DNA from: Bacteroidota bacterium
GTDB lineage: Bacteria; Bacteroidota; Bacteroidia; Flavobacteriales_F; PHOS-HE28
DNA length: 34,316 nt
NCBI GenBank assembly: GCA_018267065.1
Contig: JAFDZG010000156.1
Span: 1 to 34,316 of the forward strand
Direction of reading: 5' to 3'
The notes below the pieces were generated by a model. That model saw nothing but the letters and a program-made list of their open reading frames with translations. It was not told the DNA's origin and did not search any database. Of the stretch, positions 16,408 through 22,792 are shown piece after piece (positions within the stretch are counted from its first letter, which is position 1; every line of letters begins with the position of its first letter). Made by a program: the position numbers and the translations under genes.

Positions 16408-18192
16408 CTACACCTGCATGCCCATCACCAAGATATCATCCACCTGCTCCAGGGTGCCCTTCCAGTCATTGAAGGCTTCGTTCAACAGGGTCTTTTTGCG
16501 CGCGGGTGTTTCCGCTGAAATGCGCACCAGCAGTTCCCGGAATTGCCTGTAAAGAAATTTCTTGCCCCGTGGGCCGCCGAACTGGTCGGCATATCCATCC
16601 GAGAAAATATACACGGCATCCCCCGCCTCAAGCTGTATGGTACAGTCCTTGAACGAGCGGCCCGGGGCGGAGAAGCCCCCTATGGCGGTTTTGTTCGCGG
16701 GGAACTGGAGAACTTGGCCGTTGCGCACCAAATAAAGCGGGCAGTTGGCCCCTGCGAATTCCAATACAAGTGTTCGCGGGTCATATACGCAGAGGGCCAT
16801 ATCCATGCCGTCGCGCACATATTGGTCCCGGTCTTTGTGCAGGGCCTCGAACGCGATCCGGTTCAAGAGGTCCAATACTTCCCCGGGCTTTGTACGCCCA
16901 CCTTCCTTCACCACCCTGTTAAGCCCATTGTGTCCCACCAGGCTCATAAAGGCCCCTGGAACGCCATGCCCGGTGCAATCCACCGCCGCAAAGACCGATT
17001 TCCCGTTCACGGACTCCACCCAGTAGAAATCTCCGCTCACAATGTCCTTGGGCCTGTAGAGCACAAAGCTGCCCGGCATCAGTTCCTGGACCCTTTCGTC
17101 CAGCGGAAGGATGGACTCCTGCAGCCGCTTGGCGTAGCGGATACTGTCCGTAACGTTCTTGTAGAGCTCCACCACCCTTTTGCTTTGGCGCTCCACTTCC
17201 TCTTTTTGGCGCACCATCTCCTCGGTACGCTCGCGCACCCTTTCCTCCAGGATGCGCTCCCGTTCCCCCAGCTCCCTGCGCATCATCAACAGGGCGTGCC
17301 CCAGCACATCCTCGTTGCTGAGGGGCTGGTACTCTGCATTGAAGTTGCCGGCGGCCAGTGCATGGGAGAAATCGGTGGTTCGCTTCAGGCCGTCCACCAG
17401 GCCGTTCAAAGCCCGCGACATGTCGCCTATTTCATCATTGCCGGAAACGATGCGCGTACGGGGAAACACACCCTTGCCGAGCTGCAGCAGGATGGCGCGA
17501 AGGCGGCGCACCGGCCGCACAATGCGCCTGATGACCAGGAATGCCATCGCCACGCCGATAAGCACCAACGCCGAACCCAGGTACAGCACGAAAAACCGGA
17601 GGGTGTTCAGGTTGCGGATCATATCCGCGCGCAGCAGGCCGATCTTGCGGTTTTGCGCTTCGAGCAGCACGTCCAGGTCGCTGAGCACCTTGTCCGTCTG
17701 GCGATCAAGGGTTCCGCCTTCTTCCGCCAGGTCGCGGGCCTTGAAATAGGCAACGGGGTCCTTGTAGCTCTCAAAGGTGGGCAGCATTTTCTTCACGCTG
17801 TCATGCAGGGCAAACAGCGCGCTCATGTCCATGAAGGCCTTGCTCATGGCCGCCACTTCATCCTTGTCCCAGAAAGCCTGCAGGGTGTCGATGCGGTCAA
17901 TGATGCCTGGCAGGTCGCGGTCGGTGAGGGTTACCAGCGCTGTTTTCTCCGGGGCATCCGGAATGCTTTCCACCAGGGCCCAGTGCTTTACCAGGGTACG
18001 CGCGTTCACCACCAGGTTTCGCAGGCGTACCAAGGCATCCACCGAAGGGCCGTAAACAATGGTGATCTGCGAATTGATCGAGCGGCTGTCGCCGATGGCG
18101 CGGCCGGTAAGCAACACTACCACAAGGGCAAAGAAGATGAACAGGCCGAAGCCCAACCCGATGCGGCGGCCAATGGTCATTCGTACCCGCAT
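16408..18192 (-). CDS. Membrane sensor phosphatase: HAMP domain with SpoIIE-type PP2C domain
   Basis: This is a 594-residue inner-membrane protein. It has a transmembrane helix at about residues 13-31, a helical periplasmic sensor region (32-197), a second helix (~199-221), HAMP (~222-275) and a coiled coil (~305-345). A SpoIIE/PP2C phosphatase domain spans about 365-594. Acidic metal-site residues are visible in SGDFYWV (Asp388), VDCTGHGVPGA (Asp405), SDGYADQFGG (Asp532) and QVDDILVMGM (585-586). Such enzymes remove phosphate from serine or threonine on partner proteins, often STAS-domain anti-anti-sigma factors. It begins six bases after the TPR gene stop and is the last gene of a yfiR-TPR-phosphatase operon, which suggests that the first two gene products supply a periplasmic signal. 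Confidence 0.9.
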   Translation of the reverse strand: MRVRMTIGRRIGLGFGLFIFFALVVVLLTGRAIGDSRSINSQITIVYGPSVDALVRLRNLVVNARTLVKHWALVESIPDAPEKTALVTLTDRDLPGIIDRIDTLQAFWDKDEVAAMSKAFMDMSALFALHDSVKKMLPTFESYKDPVAYFKARDLAEEGGTLDRQTDKVLSDLDVLLEAQNRKIGLLRADMIRNLNTLRFFVLYLGSALVLIGVAMAFLVIRRIVRPVRRLRAILLQLGKGVFPRTRIVSGNDEIGDMSRALNGLVDGLKRTTDFSHALAAGNFNAEYQPLSNEDVLGHALLMMRRELGERERILEERVRERTEEMVRQKEEVERQSKRVVELYKNVTDSIRYAKRLQESILPLDERVQELMPGSFVLYRPKDIVSGDFYWVESVNGKSVFAAVDCTGHGVPGAFMSLVGHNGLNRVVKEGGRTKPGEVLDLLNRIAFEALHKDRDQYVRDGMDMALCVYDPRTLVLEFAGANCPLYLVRNGQVLQFPANKTAIGGFSAPGRSFKDCTIQLEAGDAVYIFSDGYADQFGGPRGKKFLYRQFRELLVRISAETPARKKTLLNEAFNDWKGTLEQVDDILVMGMQV

Positions 18193-18198
18193 GGCCGG

Positions 18199-19098
18199 TC
18201 ACTTTTCTTTCAGCTCATCATGCTCCAGCTCCTCGTACAGATGCCTGTAGTGGCGGCTCTGCTCCTCATCCTGCAGACTGTAGTGTATCCCTTCAAGGCC
18301 AAGGATGGTCTCCTTGCGGTTCGGCTTCATTAAATGCGCCTTCAGCATGTATGGCAGCGCTTGCGTGAAGAACTCCCGGCTTGCCTCCTGGATCTGCTGG
18401 AGGCTGGGGATGTCATTGTCGGCGGAAATGCGCTGGATGTTGTAAACCCCGCGGTTGTAATAGAGCGTGGCCAAGTTGTAGTTGGCCCCGTAATTGGAGC
18501 TGTCCATGGCCAACACCTGTTTGTAGGTGGACACGGCTTGGTCATACCGGTCCAGCCGTTGCCTGTCCTGGTTGAACAGCTTGACATATACCGTGCCCAA
18601 GGCATTCCCAAAATCGATGTCCTGGGCTTTGAGCACGGTATCCGGCACCATGCGCGCCACCGCTTCCCTGTATTTGCCGAAGAAGGTTTTGGCTTGTTCC
18701 GGTTCAAGGCCGCCCAACGCACGAACGGCATCATTGTAGATGGTCTTGGCAAGGAAGAAGTAGGCCGGCCTGCTGCTGCCGGTATACTGGTTGGTGCTGT
18801 CCGCCGCGATACCGGCAAACAAGCTGGCCATCGCTTCATCCCGCAAGTTGCCGCCCTCCCCCTTCTCCGCGGCCCCCTTGTACAGGTCCTTGTAAATGAA
18901 CCCGCGCAGCACCCACACCTCGGCTTGTGCCGCCAAGGCCGGATCCTTCACTGCTTGGTCCACCAGCACCCGTGCGCCTTTAAGGTCGCCTTCGCGGTAT
19001 TTCTTGTTGGCCTGGGTCAACAGGTCTGCTTGCGCTACCGCCACGGAAGCGAACGCCAAGGCGCAGATGAGCGTGGTGATCGTGTGCTTCATGGTCAT
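18199..19098 (-). CDS. Periplasmic TPR-like protein in the YfiR/SpoIIE operon
   Basis: This is a 299-residue exported protein. The signal peptide ends near AVAQ (residue ~23). The mature part begins DLLTQANKKYREGDLKGARV and contains further helical-repeat units (DQAVSTYKQVLAMDSSNYGA, NYNLATLYYNRGVYN), consistent with TPRs. It starts inside the yfiR stop (ATGA overlap, 19095-19098); Met3 is an alternative start. Its place between a YfiR-type periplasmic protein and a membrane phosphatase suggests it is an adaptor or sensor in one pathway. No specific family beyond TPR was recognised. Confidence 0.8.
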   Translation of the reverse strand: MTMKHTITTLICALAFASVAVAQADLLTQANKKYREGDLKGARVLVDQAVKDPALAAQAEVWVLRGFIYKDLYKGAAEKGEGGNLRDEAMASLFAGIAADSTNQYTGSSRPAYFFLAKTIYNDAVRALGGLEPEQAKTFFGKYREAVARMVPDTVLKAQDIDFGNALGTVYVKLFNQDRQRLDRYDQAVSTYKQVLAMDSSNYGANYNLATLYYNRGVYNIQRISADNDIPSLQQIQEASREFFTQALPYMLKAHLMKPNRKETILGLEGIHYSLQDEEQSRHYRHLYEELEHDELKEK

Positions 19099-19682
19099 TC
19101 CACAACACGTTCGGCCAGTTGTTTCAGGGTGAGCCCGACATCAATACGGTGCTTCTCCGCATTGGACAGGCTGATCTCATACTTCAGCGTGTTCTTGGCC
19201 GCGATGAAATTGACCACGGCGCCTTTGGACAGCGCATCGGGAAAATCGGTGACCAGCAGGGTGGAGCGCGTGTTCGCCTGTTTCAGGATTGCCCCCAGCA
19301 GTGCCTTGTCCTCTTCGGGAACGAACAGGATGTGGCAACGATCCACTTCTGCCGTTTCGGGGAGCTTGCGCACTTCGATGGGCTGTTTCCCAATGGAGCG
19401 GGTGGCGTATTTCTTCACCAGTTCCTGGTACAGGTTGCCACTGCCCAGCACACCGATGATAAAAGGCCCTTGGCGCATTTCCGGGTCACGCCATTCCACC
19501 AGCTTGGCGATGTTATAAAGGTAGCTGGCCTGGATGATGGCCGTGGTGTCCTTGTCTGGCTCGCGTTGCGCAGCCCCGCCCAGCAGCAGCGCGATGGCCA
19601 CCAGAAACGCAGCAATGGCGGCGCTCTGCACCGCAGTGTTCCGGAGCTGGCCGGAATTCGCGGGCTGGTGTCGGAGGTTCAT
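19095..19682 (-). CDS. YfiR family (DUF4154) periplasmic protein
   Basis: This is a 195-residue protein with an N-terminal hydrophobic segment (about residues 19-37, AAIAAFLVAIALLLGGAAQ) that acts as signal or anchor. The mature part starts with the DUF4154 pattern IIQASYLYNIAKLVEW, then FIIGVLGSGNLYQELVKKY, HILFVPEED and LLVTDFPDALSKGAVVNFI. In Pseudomonas, YfiR restrains a membrane diguanylate cyclase (YfiN). Here no cyclase is nearby, and the operon ends with a HAMP-SpoIIE phosphatase instead, so it may control that protein. The start at 19682 is the first ATG giving a sensible signal sequence. TACTTTG lies 15 bases upstream. Confidence 0.85.
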   Translation of the reverse strand: MNLRHQPANSGQLRNTAVQSAAIAAFLVAIALLLGGAAQREPDKDTTAIIQASYLYNIAKLVEWRDPEMRQGPFIIGVLGSGNLYQELVKKYATRSIGKQPIEVRKLPETAEVDRCHILFVPEEDKALLGAILKQANTRSTLLVTDFPDALSKGAVVNFIAAKNTLKYEISLSNAEKHRIDVGLTLKQLAERVVE

Positions 19683-19697
19683 GTGGCGGAGCCGGGC

Positions 19698-19704
19698 CAA
19701 AGTA
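19698..19704 (-). promoter_or_regulatory. Possible -7 box for the yfiR operon
   Basis: The reverse strand reads TACTTTG, one base shorter between TA and TTTG than the consensus. The same heptamer precedes the glycosylasparaginase gene (~6099-6105). It is 15 bases from the yfiR start. Confidence 0.35.
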
Positions 19705-19745
19705 GGACCCGGCCGGTGCTGCGCGCCGCCTGTGCCTGTGGTGCT

Positions 19746-19765
19746 ATGCACAACCGCTTGTGCAT
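19746..19765. other. 20-base hairpin between yfiR and ferritin
   Basis: ATGCACAA-CCGC-TTGTGCAT is a perfect 8-bp stem with a four-base loop. It follows the ferritin terminator on the minus strand and precedes the yfiR promoter region, so it could be a second terminator or an operator for the yfiR operon. Confidence 0.45.
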
Positions 19766-19803
19766 GAAAAAGACATGCCACAACCGCCCCGGGGCCGTGG
19801 CAT
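19766..19803 (-). terminator. Intrinsic terminator of the ferritin gene
   Basis: The reverse strand has ATGCCAC...GTGGCAT with an inner GCCCC/GGGGC stem, followed by GTCTTTTTC, starting five bases after the ferritin stop codon. Position and T-tract are typical of a Rho-independent terminator. Confidence 0.8.
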
Positions 19804-19807
19804 CGGG

Positions 19808-20308
19808 TTAGGCCGTGGTATTTCCGCTGGCCATCAGGTCCCTGTCAAAGAGGTACAGGCCGCCCTTGTCGCTGCCGATCAGATTGAGCTTGTCCAGCAT
19901 GGTGCGCGCCAAGCGCTCCTCTTCGATCTGCTCGGCCACGTACCACTGCATGAAGTTGTGCGTGGTGTAGTCCTTTTCCTTCAGGCAGAGGTCCACGATG
20001 GCATTGATCTCGCCGGTAACCTCCACTTCCTGGTGCAGGATGCTCTTGAACACGTCCATGATGTCCTTCATGTCCTTGGGCGGCTTGGCCAAGGCTGGCA
20101 CCACGGCGTGCCCGCCGCGCTCGTTGATGTAGTGCATCAGCTTCAGGGTGTGCATGCGCTCCTCGTCGCTGTGGCGGTAAAGGAATGCAGCAACGCCTTC
20201 CAGCCCCTGTGCTTCGGCCCAGGAGGCCATGGCCAGGTAGATCTGACTGCTCATGGCCTCCTTGGCCACCTGATCGTTGAGCGCGCTCTCCACTTTCTTC
20301 GATACCAT
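19808..20308 (-). CDS. ftnA: Ferritin (FtnA type, non-heme)
   Basis: This is a 166-residue four-helix-bundle ferritin. The ferroxidase centre residues are in place: Glu17, Glu50, His53, Glu94, Gln127 and Glu130. The segment EERMHTLKLMHYINERGG is typical of bacterial FtnA. Twenty-four subunits form a shell that oxidises Fe(II) and stores iron as a mineral in the cytoplasm. No heme-binding methionine of bacterioferritin was seen. It has its own terminator. Its promoter is not clear, with TAACTTCA about 30 bases upstream of the start the best weak match. No Fur-like box was recognised. Confidence 0.96.
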   Translation of the reverse strand: MVSKKVESALNDQVAKEAMSSQIYLAMASWAEAQGLEGVAAFLYRHSDEERMHTLKLMHYINERGGHAVVPALAKPPKDMKDIMDVFKSILHQEVEVTGEINAIVDLCLKEKDYTTHNFMQWYVAEQIEEERLARTMLDKLNLIGSDKGGLYLFDRDLMASGNTTA

Positions 20309-20356
20309 TTGGCGGGACGGTTTAGTTAGTGGGTGAAGTTAGCAATACCCGTGCGC

Positions 20357-20920
20357 TCATCGTTTGTTAAAGTGGTTCATGGCGTCGGCTATTCCAAGGA
20401 GTCCGAATTGAAGTATGGCTTTCCCCACCTGTTCAATGCGATCGGGCAATTCCTTTTCCTCCTCCACGCTCCACCGCCCCAGCACGAATTCGCTTTGCCT
20501 GCCCCTTGCAAAATCGTTCCCTATGCCGAAGCGCAAGCGCGGAAAGCCCTCCGTGCCGATGAGTTCGATGATGTTGGTGAGCCCGTTGTGGCCGCCCGCG
20601 CCGCCTGCGGCGCGCAACCTCACCTTGCCGAACGGCAGGGCCAGGTCGTCGGCCACCACCAACAGTTGTTCCGGCGAAAGACGTTCTTGGTCCAACCAAT
20701 AGCGAACCGCCTTGCCGCTTAGGTTCATGAAGGTTTGCGGTTTGATCAAGATGAAGGTCCTCCCCTTGTGCCGGAACTGTGCCATGTCCGCATAGCGGTC
20801 TGCGTTGAAGCGGACCCCAAAACCGGCGGCCAGCGCATCCAGCGCCTGGAAGCCGATGTTGTGCCGCGTACCTTCATACTCCGGGCCGGGATTGCCGAGG
20901 CCCGCTATCAGGAATTTCAT
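20357..20920 (-). CDS. pth: Peptidyl-tRNA hydrolase
   Basis: This is a 187-residue enzyme that frees tRNA from prematurely released peptidyl-tRNA. The family signatures are present: FLIAGLGNPGPEYEGTRHNIG with Asn10 and catalytic His20, KPQTFMNLSGKAV, VVADDLALPFGKVRLR with the catalytic-site Asp, and GGAGGHNGLTNII. The length is normal. It follows rplY and prs on the same strand, a gene grouping common in many bacteria, but a strong hairpin lies between rplY and pth. Confidence 0.97.
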   Translation of the reverse strand: MKFLIAGLGNPGPEYEGTRHNIGFQALDALAAGFGVRFNADRYADMAQFRHKGRTFILIKPQTFMNLSGKAVRYWLDQERLSPEQLLVVADDLALPFGKVRLRAAGGAGGHNGLTNIIELIGTEGFPRLRFGIGNDFARGRQSEFVLGRWSVEEEKELPDRIEQVGKAILQFGLLGIADAMNHFNKR

Positions 20921-20951
20921 GTTTCAGTGTGCAACTGCGGTGGTGGCGAAA

Positions 20952-20982
20952 GTACAAGCCCCGCAAAATGCGGGGCTTGTAC
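20952..20982 (-). terminator. Perfect 13-bp hairpin between rplY and pth
   Basis: GTACAAGCCCCGC and GCGGGGCTTGTAC are perfectly complementary around a five-base loop. It lies 43 bases after the rplY stop. On the reverse strand it is followed only by TTTCG, a weak T-tract, so it may terminate partially. The 3' arm also creates TACTTTCG, one base from the -7 consensus, 24 bases from the pth start, so the hairpin could double as a promoter element for pth. Confidence 0.7.
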
Positions 20983-21025
20983 GGGAACGATCGGAGGCAC
21001 CGGATGAACCGGGGCTTCCGGGTGG

Positions 21026-21676
21026 TTATTTCTTGGCGGGCGCGGGCTCGGCCTTCTTTTCGCCCGCAGCAGCGGCGGCAGGTGCGGCAGCGGCGGCGGC
21101 GGCAGGTGCGGCTTCGGCCGGGGTTTCCGCAGCCTTCTTCACCATCTTCACGGTCACTACCACATCACTTGGTTTCTCCATCACCGTAACGCCGGGCAGC
21201 TTCAGGTCGCTTACATGGATGCTGTCCCCAAGGTCCATGTTGGCCACATCCACCTCAATGACCCCGGGCAGCTTCTCGGGCATGCCCTTTACACGCAGCT
21301 TGCGCATGTTCAGGTTGAGCTTTCCGCCCTTGCGCACACCCGCGCTCTGGCCCGTTGCGCGCACGGCCAGGTTCAGGCTTGTTTCCTTGCCGGCCACGGC
21401 CTCCAGGAAATCGGCATGGATCACGGCATCCGTCACTGGCTGGAATTGCTTGTCCTGCAGTACGGCCTGGCGCTTTTCACCGTCGATGTTCAGCTCCACG
21501 TAGTGTGCCTCAGGCGAGTGGACGATCTTGTTCAGTGCGCGTTCCTCCACGCTGAAATGCAGGACCTCCTTGCCGCCGTAGAGCACGCAGGGGACTTGCT
21601 TGTTGCGGCGGACGGCCTTGGCCTTGCTGGTGCCGATTGCCGGCCGCTTGGTGCCGATGAGTTCGACGTTCTTCAT
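21026..21676 (-). CDS. rplY: 50S ribosomal protein L25 (CTC/TL5 form)
   Basis: This is a 216-residue long-form L25 that binds 5S rRNA. The N-terminal L25 domain (residues ~1-95) begins with NVELIGTKRPAIGTSKAKAV and contains QVPCVLYGGKEVLHFSVEE. The C-terminal CTC beta domain (~96-185) includes RVKGMPEKLPGVIEVDVANM and LGDSIHVSDLKLPG. The last ~35 residues are an Ala/Pro/Lys-rich tail of a kind common in this group. It starts 13 bases after the prs stop, so the two share a transcript. Confidence 0.96.
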   Translation of the reverse strand: MKNVELIGTKRPAIGTSKAKAVRRNKQVPCVLYGGKEVLHFSVEERALNKIVHSPEAHYVELNIDGEKRQAVLQDKQFQPVTDAVIHADFLEAVAGKETSLNLAVRATGQSAGVRKGGKLNLNMRKLRVKGMPEKLPGVIEVDVANMDLGDSIHVSDLKLPGVTVMEKPSDVVVTVKMVKKAAETPAEAAPAAAAAAAPAAAAAGEKKAEPAPAKK

Positions 21677-21689
21677 TTACCTCGGGGTG

Positions 21690-22649
21690 TTATGCGATGA
21701 TGAAGTGGCTGCTGATGCTTTCATGGTGCCGTACGCGTTGAATCACGTCGGCGAACAACTGTGCCACGGACAGTTGCTTGATCTTCGGTGCTGCCTGGAG
21801 GTGGCTGGCTGGAATGGGGATGGTATCGGTGACGATGAGTTCTTCCAGTGCGCTGTTCTGCACGCGCTGGCAGGCATCGCCGCTGAGCACGGCATGGGTG
21901 CACATGGCACGCACGGTGCGTGCGCCCTGCTCCTTCATCATGGCGGCGGCCTTGGTGAGGGTTCCGGCGGTGTCCACCATGTCGTCGATCAGCACCACGT
22001 CCTTCCCGGCCACGTCTCCGATCACGGTCATTTTTTCCACCTTGTTGGCCACCTTGCGCTGCTTGTAGCAAATGGCCATATCCACGCCAAGGTGCTTGGC
22101 ATAGGCATTGGCGCGCTTGGTGCCGCCGGTATCGGGCGCCGCCATCAGCAGGTCGGGCAGCTTCATGGCCTGGATATGGGGCAGGAAGATGCTGCTGGCG
22201 AAGAGGTGGTCCACGGGCACCTCAAAAAAGCCCTGGATCTGGTCTGCGTGCAGGTCCATGGTCATGATGCGGTCCACGCCTGCGGCCGTGAGCATATTGG
22301 CCACCAGCTTGGCGCCGATGCTTACGCGGGGCTTGTCCTTGCGGTCCTGCCGGGCGAAGCCGAAGTAAGGCATCACCGCCACGATCCGCTTGGCGCTGGC
22401 CCGCTTGGCCGCATCCACCATCAGCAACAGTTCAAAGAGGTTATCGCTGGGGGGCATGGTGCTCTGCACAATGAAGACCACATTGCCGCGCACGGTTTCC
22501 TCGAAGCTGGGCTGGAATTCCCCGTCGCTGAAGCGGCTCACGGTCACCTCGCCCAGTTTCTGCCCGCCTTCCGCAGCTATGCGGGCGGCCAAGTCCCGCG
22601 TGGCGGTGCCACCGAAGATCTTTGCGCTGTCCAGGGGTGTGTGGTCCAT
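21690..22649 (-). CDS. prs: Ribose-phosphate pyrophosphokinase (PRPP synthetase)
   Basis: This is a 319-residue enzyme converting ribose-5-phosphate and ATP to PRPP and AMP for nucleotide, His, Trp and NAD synthesis. Signatures include KIFGGTATRDLAARIA, RFSDGEFQPSFEETVRG, FGFARQDRKDKPRV (the ATP-binding loop), MDLHADQIQGFFEVPVDHL, and VVLIDDMVDTAGT, the PRPP loop. The ATG at 22649 is chosen because homology begins there; an in-frame TTG at 22673 lies just inside the predicted transcript start. A canonical promoter with an overlapping palindrome is upstream. The other enzyme of ribose-5-phosphate supply in the window, rpiB, is at 33544. Confidence 0.97.
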   Translation of the reverse strand: MDHTPLDSAKIFGGTATRDLAARIAAEGGQKLGEVTVSRFSDGEFQPSFEETVRGNVVFIVQSTMPPSDNLFELLLMVDAAKRASAKRIVAVMPYFGFARQDRKDKPRVSIGAKLVANMLTAAGVDRIMTMDLHADQIQGFFEVPVDHLFASSIFLPHIQAMKLPDLLMAAPDTGGTKRANAYAKHLGVDMAICYKQRKVANKVEKMTVIGDVAGKDVVLIDDMVDTAGTLTKAAAMMKEQGARTVRAMCTHAVLSGDACQRVQNSALEELIVTDTIPIPASHLQAAPKIKQLSVAQLFADVIQRVRHHESISSHFIIA

Positions 22650-22681
22650 GTTGGCGGGGAGTGAATCCCCCAAAAGGGGCG

Positions 22682-22711
22682 CAAATGTAATGATCCTCCG
22701 CCGGTTATCAA
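22682..22711 (-). promoter_or_regulatory. Promoter of prs (TTG - 19 bases - TACATTTG)
   Basis: On the reverse strand a -33 TTG (22709-22711) is followed after 19 bases by an exact TACATTTG (22682-22689), the Bacteroidota housekeeping promoter layout. The prs ATG lies 33 bases further on. This is the best-formed promoter in the window. Confidence 0.75.
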
Positions 22712-22722
22712 CGATCGTTGAT
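22707..22722. promoter_or_regulatory. 16-bp perfect palindrome overlapping the prs -33 element
   Basis: ATCAACGATCGTTGAT is perfectly self-complementary. Its left half contains the -33 TTG of the prs promoter, and it lies 71 bases before the divergent rnr start. The position suggests an operator for a dimeric repressor that would block prs. The core AACGATCGTT recurs at 33299-33308. The regulator is not known. Confidence 0.6.
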
Positions 22723-22792
22723 GGATCTTTTTCGGATGGTTGCGGGCGGTTGGTTCAGGGCTCCCCCGTAAATCTTGCCAACTTCGCGCCCC

